Source: an uncultured Bacteroidales bacterium (GTDB lineage: Bacteria; Bacteroidota; Bacteroidia; Bacteroidales; UBA932). From it: a stretch of DNA of 7,095 nt. Positions 5,810 through 7,095 of this stretch are shown here, piece by piece. The stretch is from assembly GCA_946405645.1 (NCBI GenBank), contig CAMJHW010000069.1, positions 1-7,095 of the forward strand. The letters run 5' to 3'. How positions within the stretch are numbered: position 1 is the first letter of the stretch; each line of letters begins with the position of its first letter. The position numbers and the translations under genes are program-made. Under the pieces are notes generated by a model, which did no database searches, was not told the origin of the DNA, and was given only the letters and a program-made list of their open reading frames with translations.

Positions 5810-7033
5810 TCACAAAAGATTCAGGAAGACCGTGATGACGCCGGTGTTGATGAGGTCTACAAACATCGCTCCGACGATCGGAACGATGATGAAAGGATTG
5901 ACGGCATAGCGGTACTTATAGCAGACGGCCGACATATTGGCCATTGCATTCGGGGTGGCGCCGAGGCCGAAGCCGCACAGGCCGCTTACGAGCACGGCCG
6001 CATCATAGTTCCGGCCAAGGACGCGGAACGCGATGAGGCCGGCATAGAGCGCCATGAAGGCGGCCTGTGCGAGAAGTATGACGACAAGCGGCAGCACAAG
6101 TCCGGCCAGTTCCCAGAGTTTCAGCGTAGCCATGGCCATACCGAGGAAAAGGGACAGGCAGATATTGCCCAATGAAACAATCTTGCCGAGGGCGAGTTTG
6201 TCCTCATGCTTCGGACCGAAGCAGTTCCTGATAATCGCGGCGACTATCAACGAACCGAAATAGGTAGGGAATGTGATGCCCGTAAGGGCTAGAAGCTTGC
6301 TCAGGCCCATTCCCAACGCCATCGCCAATATCAATTGATATGCAGCTTTCGAATACTCCCGGAAGGACTGTTCATCCGTACCGACGTGTTCGGCGCGCTT
6401 CTCCGGAGAGGCTTCGTTTGCCTCGATGCCGATGACCACGTCGTCCTCGCCGGAGGCTTCCGCGAGACCGCGGCGACGGATGATCGTCTCGGCGACGGGG
6501 CCGCCGATGAGCGATCCGGCCACGAGGCCGAAAGTGGCGGCGGCCATCGTGACTGAAGCGGCGCCCTGCAGGCCGAGCCGCTCCAGCACCGGCGAGAAGC
6601 CGCCGGCAGTGCCGTGGCCGCCGCACATCGGGATGGACCCCGCCGCCATGCCGACGAGCGGGTCCAACCCCATGCCGCGGGCGATGCCCACGGACAGCAG
6701 GTTCTGGACTATGATCAGCAATGCTACAAGAAGGACCATCATCACTAGCGGCCGCCCACCTTTTTTGAGCATACGCAGGTCGGACTGGAAACCCACTGAG
6801 GTGAAGAACAGCATCATACAGATGTCCTTGACGGTCCCGTCGAAGCCTATGTCGACCTTGAAAGCGGCGTGCACCGCCAAAACCAACAAGGACACGAGCA
6901 ATCCTCCCGACACCGGCGCAGGGATGCAAAGCCTCTTCAACACCTGTATGGTACGTGTAAAGAACATACCCAGAAGCAGGGCAAGCACCCCCACTCCGGC
7001 CGTCATATACATATCTAGTGCAACGCTGTCCAT
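5810..7033 (-). CDS. gltS: Sodium/glutamate symporter GltS
   Basis: This 407-residue protein matches the size of GltS (about 400). It is largely hydrophobic, with two similar halves around an acidic cytoplasmic loop (about 190-228). Family marks: RLCIPAPVSGGLL (34-45), MLFFTSVGFQSDLRML (74-89), the first pore loop SIPMCGGHGTAGGF (133-146), and the second GFGLGATPNAMANMS (354-368). GltS imports glutamate across the inner membrane, driven by the sodium gradient. The start at 7033 is favoured because a -7 box lies just upstream. Other ATGs at residues 8 and 10 would clip only a few residues. Only 82 bp separate it from the SPFH gene and no hairpin terminator is visible there, so read-through into that operon is possible although it has its own promoter. 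Confidence 0.93.
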   Translation of the reverse strand: MDSVALDMYMTAGVGVLALLLGMFFTRTIQVLKRLCIPAPVSGGLLVSLLVLAVHAAFKVDIGFDGTVKDICMMLFFTSVGFQSDLRMLKKGGRPLVMMVLLVALLIIVQNLLSVGIARGMGLDPLVGMAAGSIPMCGGHGTAGGFSPVLERLGLQGAASVTMAAATFGLVAGSLIGGPVAETIIRRRGLAEASGEDDVVIGIEANEASPEKRAEHVGTDEQSFREYSKAAYQLILAMALGMGLSKLLALTGITFPTYFGSLIVAAIIRNCFGPKHEDKLALGKIVSLGNICLSLFLGMAMATLKLWELAGLVLPLVVILLAQAAFMALYAGLIAFRVLGRNYDAAVLVSGLCGFGLGATPNAMANMSAVCYKYRYAVNPFIIVPIVGAMFVDLINTGVITVFLNLL

Positions 7034-7053
7034 CCTCTAGGAAGAATTGTTCT

Positions 7054-7061
7054 CAAATTTA
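7054..7061 (-). promoter_or_regulatory. Candidate -7 box for gltS
   Basis: The minus strand reads TAAATTTG, matching TAnnTTTG, 20 nt upstream of the gltS ATG and implying a leader of about 15 nt. No clear TTTG -33 element is present at the usual distance. Confidence 0.5.
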
Positions 7062-7072
7062 CAAAAAAGATG

Positions 7073-7080
7073 TAAATTTG
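7073..7080 (+). promoter_or_regulatory. Candidate -7 box for a gene beyond the right edge
   Basis: TAAATTTG on the plus strand fits the -7 consensus. A TTG lies upstream at 7047-7049 with a 23-nt spacer, longer than usual. If real, it drives a divergent gene outside this window. The last 15 bases contain no start codon. Confidence 0.35.
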
Positions 7081-7095
7081 CGCCCCGAAATCAGC

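Larger units (their letters stand above)
7054..7080. repeat. Perfect 10-bp inverted repeat embedding two divergent -7-like boxes
   Basis: CAAATTTACA (7054-7063) and TGTAAATTTG (7071-7080) are exact reverse complements separated by a 7-nt A-rich spacer. Each arm contains TAAATTTG on the outward-reading strand. The symmetry could be an operator for a dimeric regulator, or simply paired promoters. Confidence 0.6.

Noticed and set aside
6372..7040. Long open frames on both strands overlapping gltS in other frames
   Set aside because: Their composition (Arg/Pro/Gly-rich on the minus strand, Pro/Ser/Thr-rich on the plus strand) and lack of domains mark them as shadows of gltS, which has both pore-loop motifs.
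1..7095. CRISPR arrays, tRNA/rRNA genes, insertion sequences, phage genes or anti-phage defence cores
   Set aside because: No spaced direct repeats, cloverleaf sequence, transposase motifs or known defence-gene combinations were seen. An SPFH protein alone is not evidence of defence.

Overview
The window looks like a piece of a Bacteroidales chromosome, with moderately high GC and an Alistipes- or Rikenellaceae-like feel, although the genus cannot be fixed from sequence alone. Support comes from three things: Bacteroidetes-type promoters (-7 box TAnnTTTG, in one case with a TTTG -33 box 19 nt upstream), start codons without a clear Shine-Dalgarno sequence, and gene families typical of the group (TonB-dependent receptor, acyloxyacyl hydrolase, CE1-type esterase, an SPFH/Arc gene pair). 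Eight protein genes fill almost all of it, and no stretch over 300 bases lacks a gene. I saw no RNA gene, CRISPR array, insertion sequence or phage gene.

Left part (1-1424, + strand): the C-terminal barrel of a TonB-dependent receptor, then after 4 nt a short, divergent FecCD/BtuC-type permease. The unit ends in a strong, symmetric, bidirectional terminator. This is the tail of a metal-chelate, haem or cobamide uptake operon. No ATPase gene follows the permease.

Middle (1425-3851): a divergent pair transcribed from a 72-bp intergenic region. On the - strand is a secreted CE1/XynZ-like esterase with an N-terminal Ig/CBM48-like domain. On the + strand is a full-length PagL-family acyloxyacyl hydrolase, an outer-membrane barrel expected to trim acyl chains from lipid A. 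Two perfect palindromes and two -7 boxes lie between them.

Right part (3855-7095, - strand): gltS, a sodium/glutamate symporter, is followed by a compact operon with its own promoter: an SPFH/Band 7 membrane protein, a 55-residue Arc-type ribbon-helix-helix protein (2-nt gap), and an exported peptidase C26/PuuD-like glutamine amidotransferase-fold hydrolase (ATGA overlap). The hydrolase and the acyloxyacyl hydrolase converge with only 3 nt between their stop codons. The gltS promoter region holds a perfect 10-bp inverted repeat that places a -7-like box on each strand, which suggests a divergent gene just beyond the right edge.

Most genes belong to known families. The parts most worth a second look are the SPFH-Arc-C26 operon with a palindrome at its predicted transcription start, the truncated-looking permease, and the promoter-embedded inverted repeats.
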